A stretch of 64,000 bases of DNA, taken from the NCBI RefSeq assembly GCF_024294805.1, contig NZ_JANCLU010000015.1, forward strand, positions 61,349-125,348, written 5' to 3'. Made by a program: the position numbers and the translations under genes. Shown in pieces: positions 44,248 through 51,782 of this stretch (its first letter is position 1; each line of letters starts with the position of its first letter). This DNA comes from Alsobacter ponti (GTDB taxonomy: Bacteria; Pseudomonadota; Alphaproteobacteria; Rhizobiales; Beijerinckiaceae). Under the pieces are notes generated by a model, which searched no databases, was not told where the DNA came from, and worked only from the letters and a program-made list of their open reading frames with translations.

Positions 44248-45838
44248 CGGAATCCGTTCCAAGGTCCGGCTCCGGCAGGCCTTCGACCAGTTTGCGGAGG
44301 ATGCGGGAGACCTCGAAACGCATATCGGCGAAGTTCTCCTCGGTCTTGTCGGTCGTGGCGCTGAGTTCAGCGACTGCAAGCGCCCACAGGAGCGAGTCCA
44401 TCCCCTGGATCGTCACGCCATTCTTGAGATTAGGGACATAGACCTTCCGGTAGTAGTCGTGCTCGGTATTGACCCGCACTGCCTTGTGCTGCTCAATGAT
44501 GCACGGCTCGAACAGCATACCGTCCCGTATTCCGGAAGCTGGCTGGATGAACACCTCACCCGGCCGATTGGCTGAGCCAACCGGCAGCTTCAGCGTAAAC
44601 TTACCTCTCGGATTGATAACGGTCACCGAGCCGGTATTCGGGTCGTTGACGTTGACCTCCGCCCCGCCGACTTCGGCTTCCTTGGTGCCGATCGTGCGGT
44701 TGGAAGCGTCGTGTGCGCCCTTGGAGGCCTTGCCGATCTCTTTTTTCTCGCCTTCACGGTATCTGCGGTTCGCCTCGCGGCGGGGCGCGGGCAGGAACTG
44801 GTCCTTCAGCCAAGCCCAAAGCTCGTCATCGAGAATGATCTGCGACTTCTTGATGTCCAGATGGAAGAACTCATCCAGCTCATGCGTGAAGGAGAATTCG
44901 ACGCGCAGGAGGTTGAAGTGCGGCTCGATCTGGAACATGCCGAGCCAGTCGGCGTCGTGGATCAGCCGGTCCTGACGGTAGACATAGATACCCTGTCTTG
45001 TGGTGGCGATCCTTGCAGCCTTTGCAGCCTCCTCGTTTGGAAACTCCTCGGGACGCGGCAGAAGATATGCACTGACGATGAATTCCGCACTGCTCCCCTC
45101 GACCTTGACCGTATCGCCTGCCAGCAGCTCGGAATAACCGACTTGGAATGGGTCCCAAGCCTTGACCTCTGCCCCATTGACCCTGATGGAAACGTTCGGA
45201 GCGCGTTTGTCCTTCGCATCGAGGAACCGCTGATAGACCATCGCCAAGTGTTCGATCAGGGCATTTTTCTTTTTTTCGAGTCCCCTGCGTGCGTGACCGC
45301 TGGCGGCATCCTTATAGTTCATCAGCCGGTCCACTTTCGTCCAGATGACGACAGTCCCGGAGTGCCCGGATGCAACCGCGTCGAGGTGCTCCAGCGCCTC
45401 GTCATCCGGTTCATCGGTAAAGAGCAGTTCCCATTCACGGCGCGTCGCAACATGGTCTAGGTCCCAGGTTGCCATCAGCGCGGGCGCGTCGCCGCTGTTA
45501 CGTGAGACGACCGACAGACGGCGGCAATAGGCTGTTGAGGCGGTTTTGAGCCCCAGACCGAACTTGCCGAGGCTCGCCGGATCGGAGCGCTTTGGTGAGC
45601 CATACTGCATGGCCAGAATAAGTCCGTCCCGGTTCATGCCATCGCCATTGTCGGCAATGGACAGGCGGATGTCCCCGCGAATGTCGGCAGTCAGCCGAAT
45701 GTCCAAGACTGTTGCATGAGCGGCAATCGAATTGTCGACGAGGTCGGCAACTGCGGTATCGAACTCGTAGCCGGTATCCCTCAGCCCTTCCATCGTCCGG
45801 GCCGGATCAGGTACTGATACAATGCTTTCGTTTGTCAT
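44237..45838 (-). CDS. GHKL (Hsp90/MutL/MORC-like) ATPase
   Basis: A 533-residue protein with an N-terminal GHKL ATP-binding fold: N-box DLVDNSIAA (33-41), G1 IADNGDGM (61-68), G2 GKFGLGLKTAS (about 91-101) and a SGTVVIWTKVD strand. The middle S5-like domain and a long C-terminal region follow, without a MutL endonuclease motif. Such ATPases dimerise on ATP and act as clamps; bacterial MORC-like versions occur beside restriction genes and SNF2 motors. ATG overlaps the upstream stop (ATGA), and its own end overlaps the HNH start. Confidence 0.87.
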   Translation of the reverse strand: MTNESIVSVPDPARTMEGLRDTGYEFDTAVADLVDNSIAAHATVLDIRLTADIRGDIRLSIADNGDGMNRDGLILAMQYGSPKRSDPASLGKFGLGLKTASTAYCRRLSVVSRNSGDAPALMATWDLDHVATRREWELLFTDEPDDEALEHLDAVASGHSGTVVIWTKVDRLMNYKDAASGHARRGLEKKKNALIEHLAMVYQRFLDAKDKRAPNVSIRVNGAEVKAWDPFQVGYSELLAGDTVKVEGSSAEFIVSAYLLPRPEEFPNEEAAKAARIATTRQGIYVYRQDRLIHDADWLGMFQIEPHFNLLRVEFSFTHELDEFFHLDIKKSQIILDDELWAWLKDQFLPAPRREANRRYREGEKKEIGKASKGAHDASNRTIGTKEAEVGGAEVNVNDPNTGSVTVINPRGKFTLKLPVGSANRPGEVFIQPASGIRDGMLFEPCIIEQHKAVRVNTEHDYYRKVYVPNLKNGVTIQGMDSLLWALAVAELSATTDKTEENFADMRFEVSRILRKLVEGLPEPDLGTDSDAA

Positions 45839-46284
45839 TTGCCCCCTCCGTGAAGCTCTATGATGCGCCAGCCACCGCCCAACTGAAGCACGACCCGGCC
45901 TTCCGCATCGCGTCTGGCCGTCGATTTCTTAAGTCTTCTGGCGGTGATGGAATAGCTGCCGTGCCCGTCGCGGCTGAGAAGTACCTCGTCGCCAGGCACG
46001 AGCGCCTGCTCGCGGATGTATCGGGTCATCCGGGTCAGGCGGTATTCGTTGCGTGTGCCGCCAAACAGGCGGTTATTGTAGTAGATGAATGCGAACTCCC
46101 ATTCTGCCCCGGATTCGTCGCGGAACAGCAAATGCGCTCGGGGATTACGTCTGTCTGCGGCTAGGTGTGGGAAGAAGGACAATATCTTTTCCTCCTTTGG
46201 CACCAGGATACCTGCCTGATGTGCGCCGGTATCCCCGGCGTCGTTCGCACTGAGCGTTTTTGAGATTGCGAGGGATTCCCCCAT
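45835..46284 (-). CDS. Free-standing EcoRII-N (B3-like) DNA-recognition domain protein
   Basis: A 149-residue protein consisting only of the EcoRII N-terminal effector-binding domain: ISKTLSANDAGDTGAHQAGILVPK at the start (the domain's DNA-contact region), NPRAHLLF, the FIYYNNRLFGGTRNEYRLTR signature and a VPGDEVLLSRD strand. In EcoRII this domain reads the target sequence and controls the nuclease. Here it has no catalytic part, so it probably supplies specificity to the SNF2/GHKL/HNH complex. Start shares one base with the SNF2 stop (TGATG); end overlaps the GHKL start (ATGA). Confidence 0.88.
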   Translation of the reverse strand: MGESLAISKTLSANDAGDTGAHQAGILVPKEEKILSFFPHLAADRRNPRAHLLFRDESGAEWEFAFIYYNNRLFGGTRNEYRLTRMTRYIREQALVPGDEVLLSRDGHGSYSITARRLKKSTARRDAEGRVVLQLGGGWRIIELHGGGK

Positions 46285-48185
46285 CAGCGTCCTCCCCGCC
46301 GGACCGGCGATCTTTCAAGTGCCGCGATCACGTCCGCATAGTCGTCGTCGCGTCCCTGCATTCCGACAATTGCGGCACCTGCTATCGCCCGCTTTGCCTG
46401 CACTCGGTCATTGACCACATCCTCCACGGTATCTGCACAGAAAAGGCGGTGTACCGTGACGGGGAGCGTCTGCCCGCGACGGTGGGCACGGGCGGACGCC
46501 TGGTCCTCCAGCGCCGGGTTCCATTCGAGATTGTAGTGAATGACATGGGTCGCGGCGGTGATATTGAGTCCGGCGCCGCCGGCCTTCGGATTCAGGACCA
46601 TGACCGCAGGGCCTTCTATTGCGCTGAACCGATCGATCAGCGGCTGGCGGCCGTCAATCGGCAGACGACCGTCGAGCGTCGCTGCGAAATATCCCATCTG
46701 TCCTTCTACATATCCGGCTATCATATCGGCCATCTCGGTGTATGAAGTAAATACGATGGCCTTTTCTCTGATGTCAGCGATTTCTGATAGAATGTCTGCA
46801 AGTCGTGCAAACTTTGTAAATCCTGTTGGAGCGGTCTTTGCTGCTCCCTGAGTGATAGAGGGATGCGCGCAGAACTGCCGCAGGCGGGTGAGGGCGATCA
46901 GCGTTGCCGCTCTTCCATGCTCATCGAATATTTCCTGCCGTATGCGCTCGTATTCAGCCGCCTCGGCATCCGAGAGCTGAATCACCTCGGGAACGTCAAT
47001 CCGCGCAGGCAGGTCCTGCGCTACTTCTGAGACACGGCGGCGGAGCATGAGCGGCGTCACAAGCGGCTCCACCTTCTGCGCGGCGTCGACGCTTTCTTCA
47101 TGTCGCGCGATGAACGATTCGAGATCGCCCAAGTAGCCCGGTGCTATGAAATCCATGATGGACCAAAGGTCCGTCAGGCGATTTTCCATCGGCGTCCCGG
47201 TCATCGCAACGGCGACCTTGCGCGGAAGGCTCTTTACGGTCCTGGTTCTGATGGCTTCGGGGTTCCGGATGTTCTGCGCCTCGTCGAGAACAACGGCATC
47301 CCACTCGATCATCTTCATCAGCGACTGGTCGCGCACAATGGTGTCGTAGGAGGCCACGACAACATCGTATTTCTGAAGGTCGGCATATCGGCCGGTCCGG
47401 CTCGCGCCGTGGTGTTTCAGGACGGAAAGCGACGGCGCGAATTTCGCGAACTCGCGCCTCCAGTTTTCAAGGAGCGACCCCGGAGCCACAACCAGCGTCT
47501 GCGACAGCTTTTTCTTTCCGCAGTCGGCAAGCACGCTGATGACCTGCAATGTCTTGCCGAGGCCCATTTCGTCCGCCAGAAGGCCGCCGATACCCTCGCC
47601 GATGACGAATTTCAGCCAGCGCCAGCCGTCGATCTGATACGGAAAGAGGGTTGCCGATATGCCCGCAGGCGATCCGGACTCGGGCGGCACGAACCTAAGC
47701 GTTGCTTCGCTGCCGCTTGGCAATACGTCCTCGACCGCAAGTCCCTTAGATGCTGCGCTTTTGAGCGCCAGCAGTCCCCCAAATGTCAGGACACGGCCGG
47801 TATCATCCACACCCGCCTCGGTGAGCAGGGCGCGCAGCTCGTCCAGGCTGCTTTGTTCGATGCTGTACCAGCTACCGTTCGCAACGACATGGCCGCTATG
47901 TAGGACGGCATTCGAGACGGGAAACGATCCCCCGAACTGCGGACGAACCGCAAGGATGACAGCGGGCAGATTTTGGCCTGAACGCTCCTCCACGACGCCT
48001 GAGAGTACTGCTGGGTAGCGGGAAAAACGAAGCGAAGCAGCATCCCCGCTCTTTCCCGGATCTAGGCCTTCCAGCGGTGATGTGCCTTCGACAATCGTGT
48101 CGATGATTTCCGCAGCAGTAACAGCGGCTGGCACACCGTCAATATCGACCTTTAGCTGGTCTCCATACAGTCGCCAACACTTCAT
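46284..48185 (-). CDS. SNF2-family DNA translocase / helicase
   Basis: A 633-residue SWI2/SNF2 ATPase. An N-terminal region of about 170 residues is unrecognised. The motor has LLADEMGLGKT (about 197-207), VLDEAQN (about 298-304), MTGTPMENR, and in the second lobe VFTSYTEMAD, LNPKAGGAGLN and QASARAHRRGQ (about 560-570). It should track double-stranded DNA without unwinding. GAGGG lies 4 bases before its ATG. It is the motor of the restriction operon, overlapped at its end by the EcoRII-N gene. Confidence 0.92.
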   Translation of the reverse strand: MKCWRLYGDQLKVDIDGVPAAVTAAEIIDTIVEGTSPLEGLDPGKSGDAASLRFSRYPAVLSGVVEERSGQNLPAVILAVRPQFGGSFPVSNAVLHSGHVVANGSWYSIEQSSLDELRALLTEAGVDDTGRVLTFGGLLALKSAASKGLAVEDVLPSGSEATLRFVPPESGSPAGISATLFPYQIDGWRWLKFVIGEGIGGLLADEMGLGKTLQVISVLADCGKKKLSQTLVVAPGSLLENWRREFAKFAPSLSVLKHHGASRTGRYADLQKYDVVVASYDTIVRDQSLMKMIEWDAVVLDEAQNIRNPEAIRTRTVKSLPRKVAVAMTGTPMENRLTDLWSIMDFIAPGYLGDLESFIARHEESVDAAQKVEPLVTPLMLRRRVSEVAQDLPARIDVPEVIQLSDAEAAEYERIRQEIFDEHGRAATLIALTRLRQFCAHPSITQGAAKTAPTGFTKFARLADILSEIADIREKAIVFTSYTEMADMIAGYVEGQMGYFAATLDGRLPIDGRQPLIDRFSAIEGPAVMVLNPKAGGAGLNITAATHVIHYNLEWNPALEDQASARAHRRGQTLPVTVHRLFCADTVEDVVNDRVQAKRAIAGAAIVGMQGRDDDYADVIAALERSPVRRGGR

Positions 48186-48236
48186 GGATCCCTCGTAATA
48201 CTACCGGAATCCCGGCGCAATTCATTGTCAGAACCA

Positions 48237-48532
48237 TTAAACAAACTCTTCTCCTCCCCGAGGCAATTCGGCTGACAACTCGCATATAAACAGACATTGT
48301 AGCCAGCCGTCGCCGTTGTAATAGACCGCCCGTACCAGCTGATGATCGGCATGCGAAAGCGGTATCGATCTGAGGCAGAATTCGGAACACGAAATTTTTC
48401 GGAATATATGGTCCGGCCTGATGCGCGTTCGTTTGCAAGCGTGTCGTTGGCAGCCAGCCGCTTCACATACCATATTGCCCGCTGCGGACGATCAAACTCG
48501 TCCATCCAGTCGGCAAGATCGACAAGCGCCAT
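48237..48532 (-). pseudogene. Broken EcoRII-like restriction endonuclease (N-terminal part only, frameshifted)
   Basis: Homology runs through three phases. Frame one starts at ATG 48532 and reads to WYVKRLAANDTLA; after a frameshift near 48435 it continues NAHQAGPYIPKNFVFRILPQID; after a second shift near 48355 it continues SHADHQLVRAVYYNGDG and ends at a TAA at 48237. NDT, HQAGPYIPK and VRAVYYN are hallmarks of EcoRII-type restriction proteins. No C-terminal nuclease domain remains. Its ATG shares a base with the vsr stop (TGATG), showing it was once a coupled gene of this operon. Confidence 0.75.
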
Positions 48533-48978
48533 CAAAATTCCCCCCTGATTTCCCGGCTGCCTTCATCACTTCGTATCCATGCCGCAGTCTGGCCGATGAC
48601 CGAAGCGAGGCCGATGCCTCCCCGTCCCCGGAAGGCGCATTCCCAAATGGTCAAATGCCGCCAGCGGGCGGTGTCCAGCTCCGCGGCCACTTTCGCATCG
48701 CGCGTTCGGTTACCCGCGATCTTCCCGGCCCAGAATTCAGTCCGGGTGCCTGGAAGACGGAACAGCGCGCAGTCATGCCCGTGCCAAAAGCATCCATGGA
48801 CGAATATGACGGCCCGGTAGCGCGGGAATGCCATATCGGGACGGCCCGGAATGTCGCGAGCATGCAGCCGGTATCGGAAACCGAGGGCGTGCAGGGCCTT
48901 GCGGATAGCCAATTCCGGGCGGGTATCCTTGCCCCGGATACCCGCCATCATACGGCTTCGGGTCTGCTGATCGATCAT
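48532..48978 (-). CDS. vsr: Very short patch repair endonuclease Vsr
   Basis: A 148-residue nuclease that nicks 5' of T in T:G mismatches left by deamination of 5-methylcytosine. It has the family start RSRMMAGIRGKDTRPEL, the metal-binding IPGRPDMAFP (Asp), VIFVHGCFWHGHDC, and the LPGTRTEFW segment. It begins one base after the dcm stop (TGA then TATG), as commonly seen for dcm-vsr pairs, and protects the methylated genome from C-to-T mutations at Dcm sites. Confidence 0.95.
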   Translation of the reverse strand: MIDQQTRSRMMAGIRGKDTRPELAIRKALHALGFRYRLHARDIPGRPDMAFPRYRAVIFVHGCFWHGHDCALFRLPGTRTEFWAGKIAGNRTRDAKVAAELDTARWRHLTIWECAFRGRGGIGLASVIGQTAAWIRSDEGSREIRGEF

Positions 48979-48979
48979 A

Positions 48980-50218
48980 TCAGGCAATGGCCGCCTTTCG
49001 TGTGGCGCCTGCGCCGCTCCGGACAGCCTCAAGCAACCACGGCTCCATGTGCCGCGCCACGGCCTCCACGACCGGCACAACGACGGCATTGCCAAACTGG
49101 CGATAGGCCTGCGTATCCGAGACGGGGATGACCATTGGCGGTCGGCCGCGACCGTCGAAACCCATCAGCCGTGCGCACTCCCTTGGCGTCAGACGGCGTG
49201 GGACATTGCCTTCCCGCAAAATCAGTATTTCGGAGCCGTCCTTGTAGTAGCGGGCGGAGAGTGTCCGGGCCACGTCACTTGGGCCGAATAGACCGAACCC
49301 GAAGCCGTTGCCTTTCTGGCGGTGCTTTTCGGCGTAGTCTCGGAGATAGCCCCACAGATGGACTGACAGGGTGTATTTTGCCGCCGCCTGTCCGTCCTTC
49401 TCGGTAAAAGGCTTTTCAGGCGAGTCTCCCGAACGATGCAGGATGCTGCCGAGCTTCGGACCATTTAGCGGATCGGGAACTTCCATGTCGTCGAACGAAA
49501 AACCGTTTTTTTCCCGGAAGCCGACAATGAAGATACGCTCACGGTGCTGTGGTACCCATGACTTTGCGTCGATCACCCTTTTTTCGACGTGATAGCCCAG
49601 TTCCTTCGTCAACACGTCGTAGATCACGCGGAAGGTATGCCCGCGATCGTGGTTGACTAGATTCTTTACGTTCTCCAGTACTAATGCCTTCGGCTGATGG
49701 TCGCGGATGATCCGGGCCACGTCGAAGAAAAGCGTGCCCTGCGCCTCGCAGGCGAAGCCGTGCGGCCGGTTCAGCGCGTTCTTCTTGGAGACGCCTGCAA
49801 TCGAAAAAGGCTGGCACGGAAATCCTGCCAGGAGCAGGTCGTGTGCAGGAATGTCTTTCGACTCCACCTTGCGGATGTCACCCGCGATCTCATGATCGTC
49901 CTGTGGAAAATTCGCCATATAGGTCTTCTGCGAATAGCGATCCCACTCGCATGTGAAGACGCATTTCCCTCCGAGCGGCTCGAAGCCGCGACGCAATCCG
50001 CCTATCCCCGCGAACAGATCGATGAAGGTGAAAGCGGGCGGAGTGCTGTTCTGCCCGCCGCCCGGCTTAATCGCCCGAAGAAGATCGAGAACTGCCTTTC
50101 TCGGCTGGGTCTCCCCCTTGTCCCATCGGCAGACGGTGCGTTCGCTGTAGCCTGTTCGCAGGGCGGCTTCGGTCACAGTTAGACCCGCCTGCTGGCGGAG
50201 GATTGAAAATTCGGACAC
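48980..50218 (-). CDS. dcm: DNA (cytosine-5) methyltransferase with N-terminal HTH
   Basis: A 412-residue C5 methyltransferase. Residues about 4-45 form a HTH (AALRTGYSERTVCRWDKGE). The catalytic domain has motif I FIDLFAGIGGLRRGFE (65-80), motif IV GFPCQPFS with nucleophile Cys135, motif VI LENVKNL, motif VIII QHRERIFIVGF and motif X FGNAVVVPVV. The start is GTG at 50218, fixed by AGGAG 5 bases upstream. As in M.EcoRII and M.SsoII, the N-terminal HTH may autoregulate the operon through the palindrome upstream. It is the first gene of the seven-gene unit; target specificity cannot be read from sequence. Confidence 0.95.
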   Translation of the reverse strand: MSEFSILRQQAGLTVTEAALRTGYSERTVCRWDKGETQPRKAVLDLLRAIKPGGGQNSTPPAFTFIDLFAGIGGLRRGFEPLGGKCVFTCEWDRYSQKTYMANFPQDDHEIAGDIRKVESKDIPAHDLLLAGFPCQPFSIAGVSKKNALNRPHGFACEAQGTLFFDVARIIRDHQPKALVLENVKNLVNHDRGHTFRVIYDVLTKELGYHVEKRVIDAKSWVPQHRERIFIVGFREKNGFSFDDMEVPDPLNGPKLGSILHRSGDSPEKPFTEKDGQAAAKYTLSVHLWGYLRDYAEKHRQKGNGFGFGLFGPSDVARTLSARYYKDGSEILILREGNVPRRLTPRECARLMGFDGRGRPPMVIPVSDTQAYRQFGNAVVVPVVEAVARHMEPWLLEAVRSGAGATRKAAIA

Positions 50219-50239
50219 GGGCGCTCCTGGGTCATTTTT

Positions 50240-50252
50240 TGTCAACCTGACA
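50240..50252. promoter_or_regulatory. Palindromic operator candidate upstream of dcm
   Basis: TGTCA-ACC-TGACA, a perfect 5-bp inverted repeat, ends 22 bases before the dcm GTG. A possible -35 (TTGACT, minus strand, 50277-50272) would place the repeat over the -10/start region. Position and shape resemble the operator bound by the HTH of M.SsoII-type methyltransferases. Confidence 0.45.
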
Positions 50253-50384
50253 GATTCGTCTCCAGAGAACAAGTCAAGAACATAGCTTGGCGTATCTTGA
50301 TCACAGACTGGAGTGCGCCCCTGAGGCGGACAGCGTGATGGCAGGGAATGGCCGGCGTGCCGGGCTTTCAAAGGATGGAAGCCC

Positions 50385-50731
50385 ATGGCCCGACACCTTC
50401 CCACAGGATAGCGTTAAAGCGTCAGGTGGTGCAGGAGTATCTCGCCGGCGAGACGCTACATGGCCTTGCGAAGCGCCACGACATCTCGGGCAACCTGATC
50501 CGCATCTGGCGCCAGAAGCACGACGCGGGCGCCTTGGACGACGACGCCGTACCCGCCCGACGCGATCGCGGCCTACGAGGCCAGGATCGCGGCTCTCGAG
50601 CGGCTCTCGAGCGGCTCGTCGGCAAGCAGGCTCTCGAGATCGAGTTTCTAAAGGAGGATCTGAAGTACGCACCGCGTCCAGAAGCGCGATTACGTCCGAC
50701 GTCATCGACCCGGTGGTGTCTCAATCGCTGA
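50385..50731 (+). pseudogene. IS3-family OrfA, frameshifted
   Basis: The natural ATG (50385) runs into TAG after eight codons; the rest (RIALKRQVVQEYLAGETLHG, HDISGNLIRIW, the leucine zipper ERLVGKQALEIEFLK) reads in another phase. A further shift near 50555 is compensated by a tandem duplication of CGGCTCTCGAG (50590-50600 and 50601-50611), which restores the phase for the zipper. Confidence 0.75.
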
Positions 50732-50744
50732 AGGATGCCGGCTG

Positions 50745-51461
50745 ATGGGCATCGCGCGCTCCATCGCCGACAGCTTCGAGGCCTACGGTTACCGCCGCAT
50801 GCAGGCGGAGCTCCGCCAGTGCAGTTTCATCGTAAAACATCAGAAGGCCCGCCGCCTGATGCGTGGGCAAGATTTGCAACCGCGCCATCCCCACCACCGA
50901 CAGCAACCACAATCTGCCGATTTTCCTGAACTGGCGAAGGACATGGCGCTGGACGGACCGAACCAGCTCTGGGTCGCGGACATCACCTACGTCGCAATCT
51001 CGAGCGGCTTCGTCTACGTCGCGGTCGTCTTGGACCTCTGGTCACGCTGGGTCGTCGGCTGCACCATTGGCCGCTCGATGAACGTGCGCCTGACGCTCGC
51101 CGCTCTGCGCTCCGCCGTGGCGCAGCGCAGAACGCCGCAGGTTGCGTGCATCACGTCGACATTGGATCGCCGTACGGAGCCGGATCCTACCGGCCAGCGC
51201 TTGCGGATCACGGACTGGTCGGCTCGACGGGCTGCGCGGCAATCACTACGACAATGCCAGGGCCGAGAGCACTATGAAGACCTTGAAGATCAAAGCCGTG
51301 CACCCGATGGCCTACGACACGTTCAAAGACGTCGCCGACCACCTTCCGCGCTTCATCGATCAGATCTACAACAAAACTCGCCTGCACTCGGCGCTGGGCT
51401 ACCTCAGCGCTCGCCAGTTCACGAGCTGCACACCCGGCCCCTGGTCAAAACCGCAGCCTGA
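50745..51461 (+). pseudogene. IS3-family OrfB (DDE transposase), frameshifted
   Basis: It begins MGIARSIADSFEAYGYRRM and keeps the first catalytic Asp region (LWVADITYVAI) and VVLDLWSRWVVG with the family core. Near 51140 the frame breaks; the third catalytic segment and C-terminus ([29 protein letters not shown]) read in a different phase up to about 51450. No active transposase can be made. Confidence 0.75.
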
Positions 51462-51554
51462 TCCTCACTCGATGTTGACAATCTGTGGCCTATTCGAAGG
51501 GCGTGACCCTGGAATTCTCCCGTCCCGGCAAGCCGACAGACACGGATGTTGTCG

Positions 51555-51665
51555 ACAAGAGGGCTCGGCGGCCAGCTCCGACACCGTGCGCTCGCCCTTC
51601 ACGGCTTCCAACGGCACGGGAGCCTTTAAGCCGACGTCATGTTTCCCGCGTTTGCTGATGCTCTG
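51555..51665 (-). pseudogene. 5' fragment of a second IS3-type OrfA
   Basis: On the minus strand [31 protein letters not shown] matches the N-terminal HTH of another IS3-group OrfA, different from the neighbour at 50385. The match stops abruptly near 51565, about 75 bases from the end of the adjacent element, suggesting nested insertion and deletion. Bases 51666-51782 contain no recognisable gene. Confidence 0.6.
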
Positions 51666-51782
51666 ATTTCCTCGTTCATGGAGATCAGCAGACGCCAATT
51701 CGCAGCTTCCATCACAGTCCCGATTTCGGGAAGTAGCTCAATTCAGCACTATCCCCTCGGGCGATAGCCTGCCGTACAAAAA

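Larger units (their letters stand above)
50331..51490 (+). mobile_element. Degenerate IS3-family insertion sequence
   Basis: About 1.16 kb containing broken OrfA and OrfB. Limits are approximate because I could not match terminal repeats with confidence. It lies in the gap between dcm and the reverse transcriptase gene, with its transposase genes opposite in direction to both. Confidence 0.75.
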
